Source of the DNA: Thiobaca trueperi
GTDB taxonomy: Bacteria; Pseudomonadota; Gammaproteobacteria; Chromatiales; Chromatiaceae
Length of the DNA: 64,000 nucleotides
Assembly (NCBI RefSeq): GCF_004342175.1
Contig: NZ_SMAO01000007.1
Coordinates: 1-64,000, forward strand
Direction of reading: 5' to 3'
Part shown: in pieces, positions 37,546-45,535 of the stretch
Position numbering within the stretch: the first letter of the stretch is position 1
How the letters are laid out: every line of letters starts with the position of its first letter
Translations under genes and position numbers: made by a program
Notes under the pieces: model-generated
What the model was told of the DNA's origin: nothing
The model's database searches: none
What the model saw: only the letters and a program-made list of their open reading frames with translations

Positions 37546-38598
37546 TCAGCCGCCGATCCCGGCATCCGACGCAGGCGGCGCGCAACCGGGCGGTACCAGC
37601 GGCGCGGCGCGCAGATCCAGTTCGACTGTCACCGGCATCCCCTGACGCAGTTCGCCGTCTGGATTGCAGACATAAACCCGCGCCTGATAGACCAGATCGA
37701 CCCGCAGCTCGGTGGTCTGGACCTGTTTGGGCGTGAACTCGGCGCTCGGGGCGATGTAGCCGACCCAGCCCGGATAACCCTTGCCGGCAAAGCTGTCGCT
37801 GTAGACCATCGCCGGCTGGCCCGGTTTGACCCGCCCCAGATCGGGTTCGGCCAGATAGACCCGTGCCCACAGCGGATCGGCGAGTGCGATGGTCAGGACC
37901 GGACGCTGGGCGGAGGCCATGTCGCCCGGTTCCAGGATGCGGTTCTGCACGATGCCCGCCGTCGGCGTGATCAGGGTCGCATGCTGGAGATTCAACTGCG
38001 CCTGCGCCAGATCGGCCTGCAAGGCGGCGAGCTGGGCCGCCGCCGCCGCGATGTCCTCGGCCTGACTGCCCGCCAGCCCCAGATCCAGGCCGGCCTGAGC
38101 GGCCTTGACGCCCGCCTCGGCGGCCTGAGCGGCGGCGACCGCATCCTCGACATCCTGGGGCGAGATCAGGTTGCGGGTCTGCATCTCGCGGGTGCGCCCG
38201 GCATGGCGGGCGGCATTGGCAGCCGTGGCGCGGGCCGCCTCCAGATCCGCCCGGAGCTTGGCGAGCGCCTCGGGGCGGGTGCCGGCGATGCGCTTGTCCA
38301 GCTCGGCCTGCTGGGCGTCCACCCGCGCGCTCGCCATGTTGCGGGCCAGGATCAGATGTCGGTCATCGAGCCGTGCCAGCACCTGTCCGGGCGCCACCCG
38401 CGCGCCCTCGACCACCAGCAGTTCCGCGATCCGCCCGCTGACCTCGAAGGCCAGATTCACCAATCGCACATCGATATCCCCGTACAGGGTCAGCCGCGCC
38501 GAGTCGGCATCCGGATCGAGCCGATCCTGATAGAGCAGCCAGCCACCGCCGCCCAGGGCGAGCAGCAAGAATGGGATCAGGATCAGGGGCTTTTTCAT
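37546..38598 (-). CDS. HlyD family membrane fusion / periplasmic adaptor (YbhG-like)
   Basis: From the ATG at 38598 (start MKKPLILIPF) the protein has 350 residues. An N-terminal membrane helix (LILIPFLLLALGGGGWLLY) is followed by a biotinyl-lipoyl half (RIAELLVVEGARVAPGQVLA), a long alpha-helical hairpin (VDAQQAELDKRIAGTRPEAL) and a beta-barrel domain. It is the periplasmic adaptor and first gene of the exporter operon. The upstream extension to 38643 was rejected because family members start at the hydrophobic helix. Confidence 0.92.
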   Translation of the reverse strand: MKKPLILIPFLLLALGGGGWLLYQDRLDPDADSARLTLYGDIDVRLVNLAFEVSGRIAELLVVEGARVAPGQVLARLDDRHLILARNMASARVDAQQAELDKRIAGTRPEALAKLRADLEAARATAANAARHAGRTREMQTRNLISPQDVEDAVAAAQAAEAGVKAAQAGLDLGLAGSQAEDIAAAAAQLAALQADLAQAQLNLQHATLITPTAGIVQNRILEPGDMASAQRPVLTIALADPLWARVYLAEPDLGRVKPGQPAMVYSDSFAGKGYPGWVGYIAPSAEFTPKQVQTTELRVDLVYQARVYVCNPDGELRQGMPVTVELDLRAAPLVPPGCAPPASDAGIGG

Positions 38599-38751
38599 CG
38601 TGTTGTTCCCGGCGCCTGACTTGGCATCAAGTTGCTGGCGCAATACAGTTGGTCAGGCGCTGGCTGTGGGTCTTCGGCGCCGGTGGTCTTCCGATCATGG
38701 CGGGTCTGATGCAATCCGTGGCGGATTTTAACCGCCAGAGGGCTTGGATGC

Positions 38752-39094
38752 TCAACTGCAAAGAGTCTTTATGCTTCTTTTTCTGCTTGTTGGGCGGCTG
38801 GCGCTGGCGGACGCCGTTCTGGCAGAAACAGTCGATTCCGGTCCTGATTTCTTTTACATTATTGTGTGTGCGACACGCGGTTTCCGTGTTCGCTCAATCA
38901 TGTCAGCGATTGGGCGCTTGTTCTGGTTGTTGATGTGTTTGCCCGCTCACCGAAACGACGCATAAAATAGGGGGCTGTCAGCATATGCTGATGCAACGTA
39001 TTGATGGAAAGATTTTTCAGGCCACAAAGAAACGTGGCTGCCGATCTTTAGCGTAGTGATTGAGCGTTGAAGCCGCACGCCGCTTAGCTTTGAT
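38752..39094 (+). repeat. Accessory-gene leader repeat, copy 2
   Basis: Homologous to 51898-52246 over about 340 nt and to 28276-28496 over the right half. Shared blocks: TTGGGCGGCTGG, AGTCGATTCC, GATTTC-TTTACATT, CGAAACGACGCATAAAA, the perfect palindrome CAGCATATGCTG (38979-38990), ATTGATGGAAAGATTTTTCA and ATTAGGCGTC. The 538-nt gap between the HlyD gene and the next ORF holds nothing else convincing. Confidence 0.82.
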
Positions 39095-39136
39095 CATTAG
39101 GCGTCCTCAACACACTCTCTCAGCAGGAACAAACAT

Positions 39137-39547
39137 ATGCCATATAAACCATATTGGAAGTCTGAGTTTCAGAATTGTTTAACCTCCGTAGCGGGCAAGG
39201 GCAACTTGCTACGCTGGGAAGAAATCTCCGACTCTCTGAGCACTAACGAACATCGGGTTTGGGAGTACGTTTATAGATTTCGCCTGAAGAATCCTGCCGT
39301 TTCAATCATCATTTATTCGTCGGTTTATAAAGAAACGGATCGTTCTAGAGACATAAACAGCGATGCAGTGCGAATTGTGTTTGAGTGGCATACAGAAAAC
39401 GGCGACCTATATTCCAAGGTGGCAAAAAAATACCGAGTTGATTCTCTATTTGAAAATCTAGGGGGTGAGCTCATTTCCGCATCCAAGGATTGCTTCGATC
39501 TAAAAAAATATTCTTGGGTTTCCTCACTAATAGAAACAGATGATTGA
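39137..39547 (+). CDS. Unknown cassette protein 1 (136 aa)
   Basis: I do not recognise this protein. It has 136 residues with mixed alpha/beta composition; features are PYWKSEFQNCLTSVAG, a hydrophobic strand VSIIIYSSVYKETDRS and SDAVRIVFEWH. No signal peptide or membrane segment is seen. It is AT-rich, lies directly downstream of a leader repeat and is followed after 23 nt by an attC-like site, so it looks like an integron gene cassette. Confidence 0.65.
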   Translation: MPYKPYWKSEFQNCLTSVAGKGNLLRWEEISDSLSTNEHRVWEYVYRFRLKNPAVSIIIYSSVYKETDRSRDINSDAVRIVFEWHTENGDLYSKVAKKYRVDSLFENLGGELISASKDCFDLKKYSWVSSLIETDD

Positions 39548-39570
39548 GGTATTTCAGCTGAACGGTATAC

Positions 39571-39605
39571 ACCTAACCCAGCGCCCCTGAGCTTTAACGT
39601 TAGGC
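39571..39605 (+). repeat. attC-like site (short)
   Basis: ACCTAAC matches the RYYYAAC core and GTTAGGC the GTTRRRY core of integron attC sites; between them is GAGCTTTAAC, like the usual inner box. The site is only 35 nt, shorter than a normal attC, and may be truncated. Confidence 0.5.
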
Positions 39606-39686
39606 GCTTGGAAGCAGTGGAGCACTTGCAGAAAAATTATCATTTGTCTGAGCCCAATGAAATCAATCACTAGGGAGGCGCCTGAG

Positions 39687-39980
39687 ATGACAAAAGACCA
39701 ATTAGCGACGATCAAATGCGAAATTCGATTAAATTTTCACTACGTCAATTACCCCGAAAACATTTCCGCTGGCCTATGGCGAGATGGAGCGGGAAAAATC
39801 CACTTCATGGACGATATGGGACTAGATCACTTAAAAGCGTCCATACGAAAAGTTGAGCGTGATATTGCTCGCCTTTATAGGTCAGACAGGGAACAGGAAG
39901 TAATCGACGCGCTTATTCCTCTGGCAGAGCAGAAACTTTCCGAACTGAAAGACGAATTTAAACTGAAAGCCAATGCCTGA
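39687..39980 (+). CDS. Unknown cassette protein 2 (97 aa)
   Basis: I do not recognise this protein. ATG 39687 was chosen over 39657 because GGGAGG lies 9 nt upstream. It contains MTKDQLATIKCEIRLNFHYV, GLWRDGAGKIHFMDDMG and a charged helical C-terminus (RKVERDIARLYRSDREQEV). It is soluble by composition, AT-rich and bounded by attC-like sites on both sides, as a gene cassette would be. Confidence 0.6.
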   Translation: MTKDQLATIKCEIRLNFHYVNYPENISAGLWRDGAGKIHFMDDMGLDHLKASIRKVERDIARLYRSDREQEVIDALIPLAEQKLSELKDEFKLKANA

Positions 39981-40061
39981 CTTGGCGCTCAGCCTCTCTC
40001 CTTTCAGTCGCTGGACGCTGCGCGATAAAGCCGCGCAGCGCCGTTTAGCTCTGCGTTATAT
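39975..40061 (+). repeat. attC-like site
   Basis: It ends in CTGCGTTATAT (GTTRRRY-type core). The centre is a strong hairpin GGACGCTGCGCG-ATAAAG-CCGCGCAGCGCC, followed by GTTTAGCT. Almost the same hairpin is found at 57308-57359. The left core GCCTGAC is a near match to RYYYAAC. Confidence 0.55.
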
Positions 40062-40076
40062 TTCAATGCTTCACCC

Positions 40077-40691
40077 ATGAACCGCAAACACCTTGGCATC
40101 GTTATCTTTGAAGAGATCGAAATTCTCGATTTCTGTGGCCCTTTTGAGGTCTTTTCCGTCACTCGCCTTGATGAAAACCGGCGTCGCGAAGAACCGTCAC
40201 CGTTTGACGTTTCGCTGATTGCGCAATTCCGTCAGCCGGTCACCACCACGGGAGGCATGAAGGTCATTCCCGATTTCACCTTTGATGACTGCCCGGCTCT
40301 CGATATGTTGATCATTCCCGGAGGCTGGGGCACACGTCAGGAAATGCGCAATGAAGCCATGCTATCGTTTGTGCGTTCCCGCGCTCCAGATGTTGAAACA
40401 TTGGCCTCCGTGTGCACGGGCGCACTTATTCTCGGCAGTGCTGGGCTGCTCGATGGTCTTTGCGCCACCACGCACTGGCGTTCTCTGCAAATGATGCAGG
40501 AGCTTTTTCCCAGGGTCACAGTCGATACAGGGTCTCGCGTCGTCAAGGCCGGCAAGGTCATGACTTCGGCAGGCATTTCTGCGGGAATCGATATGGCGTT
40601 GCGGATTGTTGCCGAGTCTTGCGGGGAAGACATTGCCCGCTCAACGGCTCGTTACATGGAATATCCGTTTCCAGAAAACAATGAGCGTTAA
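40077..40691 (+). CDS. DJ-1/PfpI (class I amidotransferase-like) protein
   Basis: The 204-residue protein has the DJ-1/PfpI fold with the nucleophilic cysteine in LASVCTGALILGSAGLLDG and an elbow before THWRSL, as in isonitrile hydratase or AraC N-terminal domain relatives. It lacks an HTH domain. The reaction is not known. It begins 15 nt after an attC-like site, so it may be the last cassette of the array. Its stop overlaps the cobU start by 11 nt, although its composition is lower in GC than cobU. Confidence 0.87.
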   Translation: MNRKHLGIVIFEEIEILDFCGPFEVFSVTRLDENRRREEPSPFDVSLIAQFRQPVTTTGGMKVIPDFTFDDCPALDMLIIPGGWGTRQEMRNEAMLSFVRSRAPDVETLASVCTGALILGSAGLLDGLCATTHWRSLQMMQELFPRVTVDTGSRVVKAGKVMTSAGISAGIDMALRIVAESCGEDIARSTARYMEYPFPENNER

Positions 40692-41253
40692 AACCAGCCG
40701 CAACCCGGTGTCCGCGCCGACCGCCATCCTCGTTGCCGGCCCTGCCCGCAGCGGCAAGAGCGAGTGGGCCGAGCGTCTGGCCTATGAGTCGGGTCGGCCA
40801 GTCGTCTATGTCGCGACCGCCAGGGAGGATCCGCATGACGCCGACTGGAGCGCCCGCATCGAGGCCCACCGTCTGCGTCGCCCGGCGCAGTGGTCAACCC
40901 TGTGCGCGCCGACCGAACTGGAGACGGCCCTGATCGAGCACGGCGGCGCGGATCGGTGTCTGCTGGTCGATTCGCTCGGCACCTGGGTCGCCAATCTGAT
41001 CGAACTCGACGATCGGTCCTGGCGCGAGCGGGCCGGGCGTCTGCTTGAGGTCGTCGATGCTTGCCCGGCGCTGCTCATTCTGGTGGCTGAGGAAACCGGC
41101 TGGGGCGTGATCCCGGCCTATCCGGTCGGGCGGACCTTCCGCGACCGGCTCGGCGACCTGATCCGCCGGCTCGGCCCGCGCTGCGGCTCAAGCTATCTGG
41201 TGACTGGCGGTTACGCGCTTGATCTCGCGCAAATTGGCGTGCCGGTGGTTTGA
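40681..41253 (+). CDS. cobU: Adenosylcobinamide kinase / guanylyltransferase CobU
   Basis: The protein (190 residues from ATG 40681) has the P-loop GPARSGKSEWAERLA, RPVVYVATAREDPHD and EAHRLRRPAQW, then VDSLGTWVANLI and EETGWGVIPAYPVGR. These are CobU features; the enzyme phosphorylates adenosylcobinamide and attaches GMP for nucleotide loop assembly. It is on the opposite strand from the other cobalamin genes downstream. Its start lies in the end of the PfpI gene, so an inserted cassette has replaced its own leader. Confidence 0.93.
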   Translation: MSVKTSRNPVSAPTAILVAGPARSGKSEWAERLAYESGRPVVYVATAREDPHDADWSARIEAHRLRRPAQWSTLCAPTELETALIEHGGADRCLLVDSLGTWVANLIELDDRSWRERAGRLLEVVDACPALLILVAEETGWGVIPAYPVGRTFRDRLGDLIRRLGPRCGSSYLVTGGYALDLAQIGVPVV

Positions 41254-41376
41254 TTTTCCGTCTGCCTGCCGCCGCTCTACCATCGGGCTCGCTTTGTCCT
41301 GGGCGCGGGCCTCGTCATCGCGGAGCCGTGCCCCGCCAAAAGTCATCAGCGCCAATCTCTCTTATTCCATCTGGAA

Positions 41377-41562
41377 TTAGGCTGCTTCCATAGGGTCGGG
41401 TAGATCGAGCAGGAAGCAGCGCTGTTCGTAGGCTTCGACCAGCGTAACCAGGATGCCGAGACGCTCACCCTCGGGCGTGTCGAGTTCGGCTGTCATCAGA
41501 CTCTCGATATCGCGAAGTGCTTCGCGATATCGAGAGTCGGTTTTGATGGGCTTGATGTCCAT
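41377..41562 (-). pseudogene. Truncated HigA-type antitoxin, HTH missing
   Basis: The 61 residues (MDIKPIKTDSRYREALRDIE ... LVTLVEAYEQRCFLLDLPDP) match the N-terminal half of HigA-type antitoxins, which normally continue with an Xre helix-turn-helix. Here a stop codon follows PMEAA, so no DNA-binding part is left, and no HigB toxin gene is adjacent. Residues about 9-21 are encoded by a 40-nt palindrome. It may be non-functional or a trans-acting fragment. Confidence 0.65.
41499..41538. repeat. 40-nt near-perfect palindrome
   Basis: Arms of 19 nt (GACTCTCGATATCGCGAAG and its reverse complement) with a 2-nt centre TG. It lies inside the truncated antitoxin frame and codes for DSRYREALRDIES without breaking it. 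Confidence 0.9.
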
Positions 41563-41589
41563 GGTTTATGGGGATCTCTCCGGCTGCTA

Positions 41590-41618
41590 CTCCATCCTGT
41601 GAATCCTGTCTATGCCCG
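41590..41618. repeat. ACAGGATT unit at cobC-like stop
   Basis: TCCATCCTGTGAATCCTGTCTA: one arm of the hairpin repeat. Read on the minus strand it starts at the TAG stop of the histidine phosphatase gene. Confidence 0.7.
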
Positions 41619-42188
41619 CAACGAGACAAGGCTTGGCCGCCAGGGCGGGCCTGGAATCCGCAGGCGGACATGACAGGCATAGGGCGCCTCGAAGAGAAAA
41701 AAACCATCCTCTGACATCCGCAGCACCTCGCTTGCCAGGACGCGAATGACCCCGCCGTGGGTGACGAGCAGGGCATGCGGATCGGTGGCGCAGAGCAGGT
41801 CGCGCCAGCCGTCCAGCACGCGGGCGCGAAACGCGGCGAAGGTCTCGGCGCCCGGCGGGGTGTAATTGACCGGATCGGCCCAGAAGCGGTCAAGCAGCTC
41901 GCCCGGAATCTCGTCCGCCGCCAGACCTTCCCAGACACCGAAACCGCGCTCGCGGAAGACCGCCCGTTCCTCGAAGGGAAGCCCCAGCTCGCCGGCCAGC
42001 TCGCGCGCGAAATCGGCGCAGCGTCGCGAGGGCGAGCTGATGATGCGGGTCCAGCCGGGCCGGTCTGACGTGGCGCGGCGCATCTGCTCCCAGCCGAGCG
42101 GGCTCAGCGGATCGTCCTGCTCGCCGCGAAAACGGGCGCCGCCCTGGACCTCGCCATGACGCAGCAGATCCAGGAAACATTCGCTCAT
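41610..42188 (-). CDS. cobC: Histidine phosphatase, CobC-like (alpha-ribazole phosphatase)
   Basis: The 192-residue protein has the histidine phosphatase motif LLRHGEVQGG, a second conserved arginine in IISSPSRRC, an acidic residue in FRERGFGVWEG and the second histidine in LLVTHGGVIRV. In this place, 4 nt after cobT, it is most likely the alpha-ribazole-5'-phosphate phosphatase of cobalamin synthesis; the family alone would also allow a phosphoglycerate mutase-like role. Its stop is supplied by an ACAGGATT repeat unit. cobS, usually next to it, is absent. Confidence 0.85.
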   Translation of the reverse strand: MSECFLDLLRHGEVQGGARFRGEQDDPLSPLGWEQMRRATSDRPGWTRIISSPSRRCADFARELAGELGLPFEERAVFRERGFGVWEGLAADEIPGELLDRFWADPVNYTPPGAETFAAFRARVLDGWRDLLCATDPHALLVTHGGVIRVLASEVLRMSEDGFFLFEAPYACHVRLRIPGPPWRPSLVSLRA

Positions 42189-42192
42189 GGTC

Positions 42193-43251
42193 TCAGGCCT
42201 CGCTCACCCCGGCCTCGGCGAAGGTCGCCATCCGCTGGTGGACGGCACAGGCGAGCCGCAGCAGCGGAACCAGGGTCTCCCCGCCGGTCGCCTCGCCGAG
42301 CCGCAGCCCCAGATCGAGATAGGGATCGGCATTCAAGGCCGCCATCATGTGCCGGTGTCCTGGCTCGGCGGAGCTGTGCGAGAAGAGCATCCAGTCGCGC
42401 ACACCCGGATTGAGTCGCACGGCGGCGAGCGCGGCTGAACTGATGATGAAACCATCCACCAGAATCGGCAGCCCTCGTTGAGCGGCGGTGATGAAGGCGC
42501 CGACGCTGGCAGCAAGATCGAAGCCGCCGAGCCGACGCAGCAGCTCAAGCGGGGTGCGCGCGGGCGTGACATGGAGCGCCAGCGCCCTGGCAACCACTTC
42601 CGCCTTGCGCGAGACGCCGCCGGCATCGAGTCCGGTCCCAGGGCCGGTGAGCGCCGAGGGTTCCAGATCCAGCAGGGCGCAGGCAAGCGCGGTGGCGGGT
42701 GTGGTGTTGCCGATACCCATCTCACCGCAGATGAGGAGTCTGGCCCCATTGTCGAGCGCACGCTCGACCGCCGCGCGCCCGAGATCGAGCGCCGCCCTGA
42801 GCTGCGCTTCGGTCATCGCCGGTTCGCGCGCGATGTTGCCGGAGCCCGCGCCGAGACGTTCCGAGCGGACGCCATCGATTGGCCCCGGATCGGTCACGAC
42901 CCCGAGATCGAAGATCTCCATCCGGGCGCCAATCGCCTCCGCCATGACCGAAACGGCCGCGCCGCCACGGGCGATGTTATGGAGCATCTGGAAACTGACC
43001 GCCTGCGGATAGAGCGACACGCCCTCCGCCGCCACCCCGTGATCCGAAACGAACTGGAGGATCTGGACCGGATCGGGGGAGGGTGTCGCCGTCCCCTGCA
43101 TCCCGCACAGCCGGATCGCCATTTCCTCCAGCCGTCCCAGCGAGCCCCTGGGCTTGGTGAGCTGATCCTGGCGACGCTGCGCCGTCTCGGTTGCTACTGC
43201 ATCGATCAAGTGGCAGGGATCCTGAATCCAGCCAAGGCTATCAGCCATCAT
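42193..43251 (-). CDS. cobT: Nicotinate-nucleotide-dimethylbenzimidazole phosphoribosyltransferase CobT
   Basis: The 352-residue enzyme makes alpha-ribazole phosphate for the lower ligand of cobalamin. Features are TKPRGSLGRLEEMAIRLC, FVSDHGVAAEGVSLYPQAVS, MGIGNTTPATALACALL and the C-terminal HSSAEPGHRHMMAAL. Length is typical. The second codon is also ATG. It precedes the cobC-like gene and follows cbiB, separated from it by a TCGTTG-type hairpin. Confidence 0.96.
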   Translation of the reverse strand: MMADSLGWIQDPCHLIDAVATETAQRRQDQLTKPRGSLGRLEEMAIRLCGMQGTATPSPDPVQILQFVSDHGVAAEGVSLYPQAVSFQMLHNIARGGAAVSVMAEAIGARMEIFDLGVVTDPGPIDGVRSERLGAGSGNIAREPAMTEAQLRAALDLGRAAVERALDNGARLLICGEMGIGNTTPATALACALLDLEPSALTGPGTGLDAGGVSRKAEVVARALALHVTPARTPLELLRRLGGFDLAASVGAFITAAQRGLPILVDGFIISSAALAAVRLNPGVRDWMLFSHSSAEPGHRHMMAALNADPYLDLGLRLGEATGGETLVPLLRLACAVHQRMATFAEAGVSEA

Positions 43252-43273
43252 GACGCTCCAAAGGTTAAAAACG

Positions 43274-43323
43274 GTCGTTGTCGTTGTCGTTGTCGTAATC
43301 GACTAACGACAACGACAACGATC
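43274..43323. repeat. TCGTTG/CAACGA inverted tandem repeat
   Basis: Four TCGTTG-type units and three opposed CGACAA units flank a TAATCGACTAA centre. It lies between cobT and cbiB of the same leftward group and is closely like 37430-37507. Confidence 0.88.
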
Positions 43324-43356
43324 AGATTCGGTGTTCAGCTTATTTCTAACACGTTA

Positions 43357-44295
43357 CTAAAAGGCCAGCACCAGACCAAGGATGACCGCGAATGCACTGC
43401 ACAGCACAATCAAACGCAGCGCGCGGACGAGGTCAGCGGCCCCGAGATCGGCGGGCCAGTCCGGGTCGCCCATGAAGGTCTCGTTGATTAAACGCCCCTC
43501 GCGCCAGACCGGGCCGATCAGCCGGACCCGCAGCGCGCCCGCGCAGGCGGCTTCGCTCCAGCCGGAATTGGGGCTCGGCAGCATCCCGTGATAGCGCCAC
43601 GCCGAGCGGATGGCGAGCCAGGGATGCAGACGCAGCACAGCCGCTGCGGCGGCGATCAAGAGCACTGACAGCCGCGCCGGCAGCCAGTGCGCCAGATCGT
43701 CGCTGCGTGCGCCCGCCCAGCCGAAACGGGCATAACGCGCGTTGCGGTAGCCGACCATCGAATCCAGCGTCGAGACCGCCTTGACCAGGATCAGCCCCGG
43801 AAGACCAAAGAGACAGAGCGCCCAGACGGGCGTCAGCACGGCGTCGGTCAGATTCTCGGACAGGCTTTCGATGGTGGCGCGGACGATCCCATCGCGTTTG
43901 AGCGGTTCGGTATCCCGTCCCACCAGCATGATCATGTGACCGCGCGCGGCGGGCAGGTCATCAAGGTCTTTCAGAACCCGCCAGCCCTGTTCCGCCAGTC
44001 CGCGCAGACACAGCAGGCTGTAGGCGATATAGAGATCCCAGAGGAAGGCGAGCCAGGGATGGAGCAGATCGAGCCCGGCGCGAACCCCGAACCAGAGACC
44101 CAGCGCGCCCCCGACCACCAGGATCCAGTGCAGCACGCCGCCCAGCCGCCCGTTGAGCCCGACGGCAAAGAAAAAACGCTCGCCGGCCAGACTCAGGGCG
44201 CCGATCAGTCGGATCGGATGCCAGCGATAGACCGGATCGCCCAGGGTGACATCGAGCAGACAGGCGGCGAGGATGAGGATCAGGTGTTCGTTCAT
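43357..44295 (-). CDS. cbiB: Adenosylcobinamide-phosphate synthase CbiB
   Basis: The 312-residue membrane protein attaches aminopropanol (or its phosphate) to adenosylcobyrate. It shows the CbiB pattern: LLDVTLGDPVYRWHPIRLIG, GRDTEPLKRDGIVRATIESLSENLTD, STLDSMVGYRNARYARFGWAGA and PSPNSGWSEAACAGAL, with several hydrophobic helices. Length is typical. In alphaproteobacterial nomenclature the same protein is CobD. Confidence 0.96.
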   Translation of the reverse strand: MNEHLILILAACLLDVTLGDPVYRWHPIRLIGALSLAGERFFFAVGLNGRLGGVLHWILVVGGALGLWFGVRAGLDLLHPWLAFLWDLYIAYSLLCLRGLAEQGWRVLKDLDDLPAARGHMIMLVGRDTEPLKRDGIVRATIESLSENLTDAVLTPVWALCLFGLPGLILVKAVSTLDSMVGYRNARYARFGWAGARSDDLAHWLPARLSVLLIAAAAAVLRLHPWLAIRSAWRYHGMLPSPNSGWSEAACAGALRVRLIGPVWREGRLINETFMGDPDWPADLGAADLVRALRLIVLCSAFAVILGLVLAF

Positions 44296-44362
44296 GTTTC
44301 AATCCACGCCCGGTTCAGCGGGGCGGGGCAGCTAATCCGTCCCGCATCGTTCGGATATTTGT

Positions 44363-45535
44363 TCATGACCATTTGCGCTCGAAGCCCTTGACGACGGCCA
44401 GCGCCGCCAGCCGACCGGGCGGCAGATCCTGACGCGCTTGCAGCAGGGCGCGAAACGGATCGAAACGCTCGGGCGTCACGGCGACCTCCGCTGCGAGCAG
44501 TGCCGCCTGATTCAGGATCGCCTCGCGGGCGACCTCCGCATGCAGCACGCCGGTCAGTTGCAGATCCAGGATTTCGGCCAGACCATAGGCCGCCGCCGTG
44601 CTCAGGGGGTCATGGATGATGGCGGGCAGGTTCTGCTCGAAGCAGGTGGCATCGACGGCAGCGAGTTCGGTGCGCGCCAGCTCGCACAGTGTCGTTTCGT
44701 CGCAGCCGTGACGACCCAGGGCCGCGCAGAGCGTGCGCCGCAGCTCGGCGCAGACGCCGTTCTGGAGCAGGAGACAGCGCGTCACCGCCTCATGGGTTGC
44801 CCGTCCCAGCAGTTCGCCGAGGCTGTTGTGACTGCCCGCCCACTGTCGCTCCCATTCGCCCTGGCGCGCCAGCGGCGCGGCAATGGCGAGCTGATCGGTC
44901 CCGGTGCCGGTCGCCAGACGCGCCGATTGCAGACTGGGCATGCGCAGATCCAGCACGGCGGTGCTCTTGCCCTCGGTGATCAGGGTTGTGGCCCGCACCA
45001 GACAGGCCGGGGTGCAGGGCTGGTTGATGAAGACCAGGGTGACGATGGTTCCCGCACCCGACTCGGGCGGCGGGATGGTGGCGGAGACCGGATCGGCCTG
45101 AGCGGCACGTTCCAGGGGCCGGCTGCCATCCCGGTGCTCGTGCCAGCCAGCCGGATCGCCGGCGCGGGTCGCGTTGCCGAGCACGCCAGCGGTCGCCACC
45201 ACGGCCACCGACAGATCGGCGTGTTCCGCCCGCGCCAGCACCGCGCACTGCATATTGGCGGCGGTCGCCATGAGTGCGGTCGATGCAGGCGGAAGCTGGC
45301 CGGCGGCGCAGGCCGCCCGATGCCAGGCGTCGCGCCCCTGATCCGGATCGTCGGCAATCCGCACCACATGGGCAACGCCTTCGCTGCTCTGGTGATTGGC
45401 GATGTGGGTCAGATCCTCGCGCAGCCCGCCGTTGATCCGGCAGGTACTGAGCACGCGATGAGGCCGCTTCAGTTCGGCTGCCAGATAACGTCCCTGCCGG
45501 CGCAGACGATAGCGGTCGGTTTCCTCAAGCAGCAT
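44363..45535 (-). CDS. cbiZ: Adenosylcobinamide amidohydrolase CbiZ, extended
   Basis: From the ATG at 45535 (start MLLEETDRYR) the protein has 390 residues. It carries the CbiZ signature LSTCRINGGLREDLTHIANH, ALMATAANMQC and TGTGTDQLAIAAP. CbiZ removes the aminopropanol side chain of adenosylcobinamide so that scavenged cobinamides can be rebuilt. Residues beyond about 280 form a helical extension not seen in short CbiZ forms; I do not know its function. The start overlaps the cobM end by 11 nt. A longer start at 45607 was rejected for overlap. Confidence 0.88.
   Translation of the reverse strand: MLLEETDRYRLRRQGRYLAAELKRPHRVLSTCRINGGLREDLTHIANHQSSEGVAHVVRIADDPDQGRDAWHRAACAAGQLPPASTALMATAANMQCAVLARAEHADLSVAVVATAGVLGNATRAGDPAGWHEHRDGSRPLERAAQADPVSATIPPPESGAGTIVTLVFINQPCTPACLVRATTLITEGKSTAVLDLRMPSLQSARLATGTGTDQLAIAAPLARQGEWERQWAGSHNSLGELLGRATHEAVTRCLLLQNGVCAELRRTLCAALGRHGCDETTLCELARTELAAVDATCFEQNLPAIIHDPLSTAAAYGLAEILDLQLTGVLHAEVAREAILNQAALLAAEVAVTPERFDPFRALLQARQDLPPGRLAALAVVKGFERKWS

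Noticed and set aside
38744-38965. 73-residue frame in leader copy 2, and the related frame 51856-52098 in copy 3
   Set aside because: Both end in a similar R-x-W-L-x-M-C-L-P tail and RNDA-stop, but N-termini differ and copy 1 has no comparable full frame; similarity is explained by DNA homology of the leader. Kept as part of the repeat, not as a gene.
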